Below are positions 6,507-6,717 of a DNA stretch of 6,717 nucleotides, piece after piece. The stretch comes from Lachnospiraceae bacterium. GTDB taxonomy: Bacteria; Bacillota; Clostridia; Lachnospirales; Lachnospiraceae. A program made the position numbers and the translations under genes. The notes beneath the pieces were generated by a model. That model worked only from the letters and a program-made list of their open reading frames with translations. It did no database searches and was not told the DNA's origin. Position 1 is the first letter of the stretch. Each line of letters starts with the position of its first letter. The stretch spans positions 1 through 6,717 of the forward strand of contig CAAFNG010000267.1 in the NCBI GenBank assembly GCA_900764225.1, given 5' to 3'.

Positions 6507-6717
6507 TTATGCCTCCTCCTTTCCGGTGCCTGCCTCAAGTGCTGCAAAATTCTCAAGAATCTTCAAGCCCCACCGGCTGCTCTTCTCCGGATGGAACTGG
6601 CATGCAAATACATTTCCTTTTTCTACTGAGGCATGGATACAGGTACTGTAATCTGTGGGCGCCTTCACGATCTCTTCCTCCTCTGCTTGCAGGTAATAGG
6701 AATGTACAAAGTAAACG
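6507..6717 (-). CDS. hisH: Imidazole glycerol phosphate synthase, glutamine amidotransferase subunit HisH (C-terminal fragment)
   Basis: Only the last 69 codons and the stop are in the window; the 5' part lies beyond base 6717. The fragment starts VYFVHSYY, the conserved HisH strand. It contains [12 protein letters not shown], which holds the His and Glu of the class I glutamine amidotransferase Cys-His-Glu triad. The nucleophilic Cys would be in the missing part. HisH hydrolyses glutamine and channels ammonia to HisF, which starts 2 bases downstream. The ending after KILENF is an extended, charged tail of about 13 residues (ending GKEEA). Its codons also carry the hisF ribosome binding site. 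The truncation is due to the window edge; no lesion is seen. Confidence 0.95.
   Translation of the reverse strand, partial: VYFVHSYYLQAEEEEIVKAPTDYSTCIHASVEKGNVFACQFHPEKSSRWGLKILENFAALEAGTGKEEA

Noticed and set aside
5815..6651. Plus-strand frame of 278 codons opposite hisF and hisH
   Set aside because: It is longer than hisF itself but shows no domain and spans the hisH-hisF junction; the minus-strand HisF has all catalytic residues.
1..6717. Novel defence, toxin-antitoxin, CRISPR or other mobile system
   Set aside because: Every full-length gene falls in a known housekeeping family; gaps are short and explained by promoters, an operator and a terminator; no direct repeats, att sites or atypical gene block were seen.

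Overview
The window looks like one end of an assembled contig from a Gram-positive Clostridia genome, most likely Lachnospiraceae. Four things support this: strong AGGAGG-type ribosome binding sites, a Bacillus/Clostridium-type LexA box (CGAAC-N4-GTTCG) in front of recA, the order recA-recX-rny, and a SpoVB/MurJ-like flippase. The family assignment is inferred from gene order and protein flavour; no 16S or database comparison was possible. All genes belong to known families, and I found no undescribed system.

Bases 1-55 are not biological. They are an Illumina Nextera (Tn5 tagmentation) P7-side adapter: part of P7, an 8-base i7 index and the 19-base mosaic end. Real sequence starts at about base 56.

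Left block, minus strand (56-1917): a promoter and LexA operator drive recA, followed 3 bases later by recX. After a 142-base gap with its own candidate promoter and a strong ribosome binding site come the first 20 codons of a gene that fits rny (RNase Y membrane anchor), cut off by the adapter junction. RecA and RecX form the recombinase and its modulator, under SOS control.

Middle (about 1809-3400): a divergent intergenic region of about 280 bases carries the recA promoter and operator on one strand and a separate extended -10 promoter for pepT (peptidase T) on the other. pepT is monocistronic. It ends at a long hairpin with A and T tracts on both sides, which probably serves as a shared terminator for pepT and the convergent operon.

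Right block, minus strand (3405-6717): transcription runs hisH (C-terminal 69 codons only, cut by the window edge), hisF, ung, then a SpoVB-like lipid/oligosaccharide flippase. Gaps are 2, 24 and 16 bases, so these look co-transcribed. HisH and HisF form imidazole glycerol phosphate synthase of histidine synthesis; Ung is the uracil-excision enzyme of base excision repair; the flippase is an envelope membrane protein.

No tRNA, rRNA, CRISPR array, insertion sequence or riboswitch was seen. The most useful points are the retained adapter and the false reading frame it creates, the truncated rny that sits at the junction, the recA SOS box, and corrected start codons for pepT, ung and the flippase.
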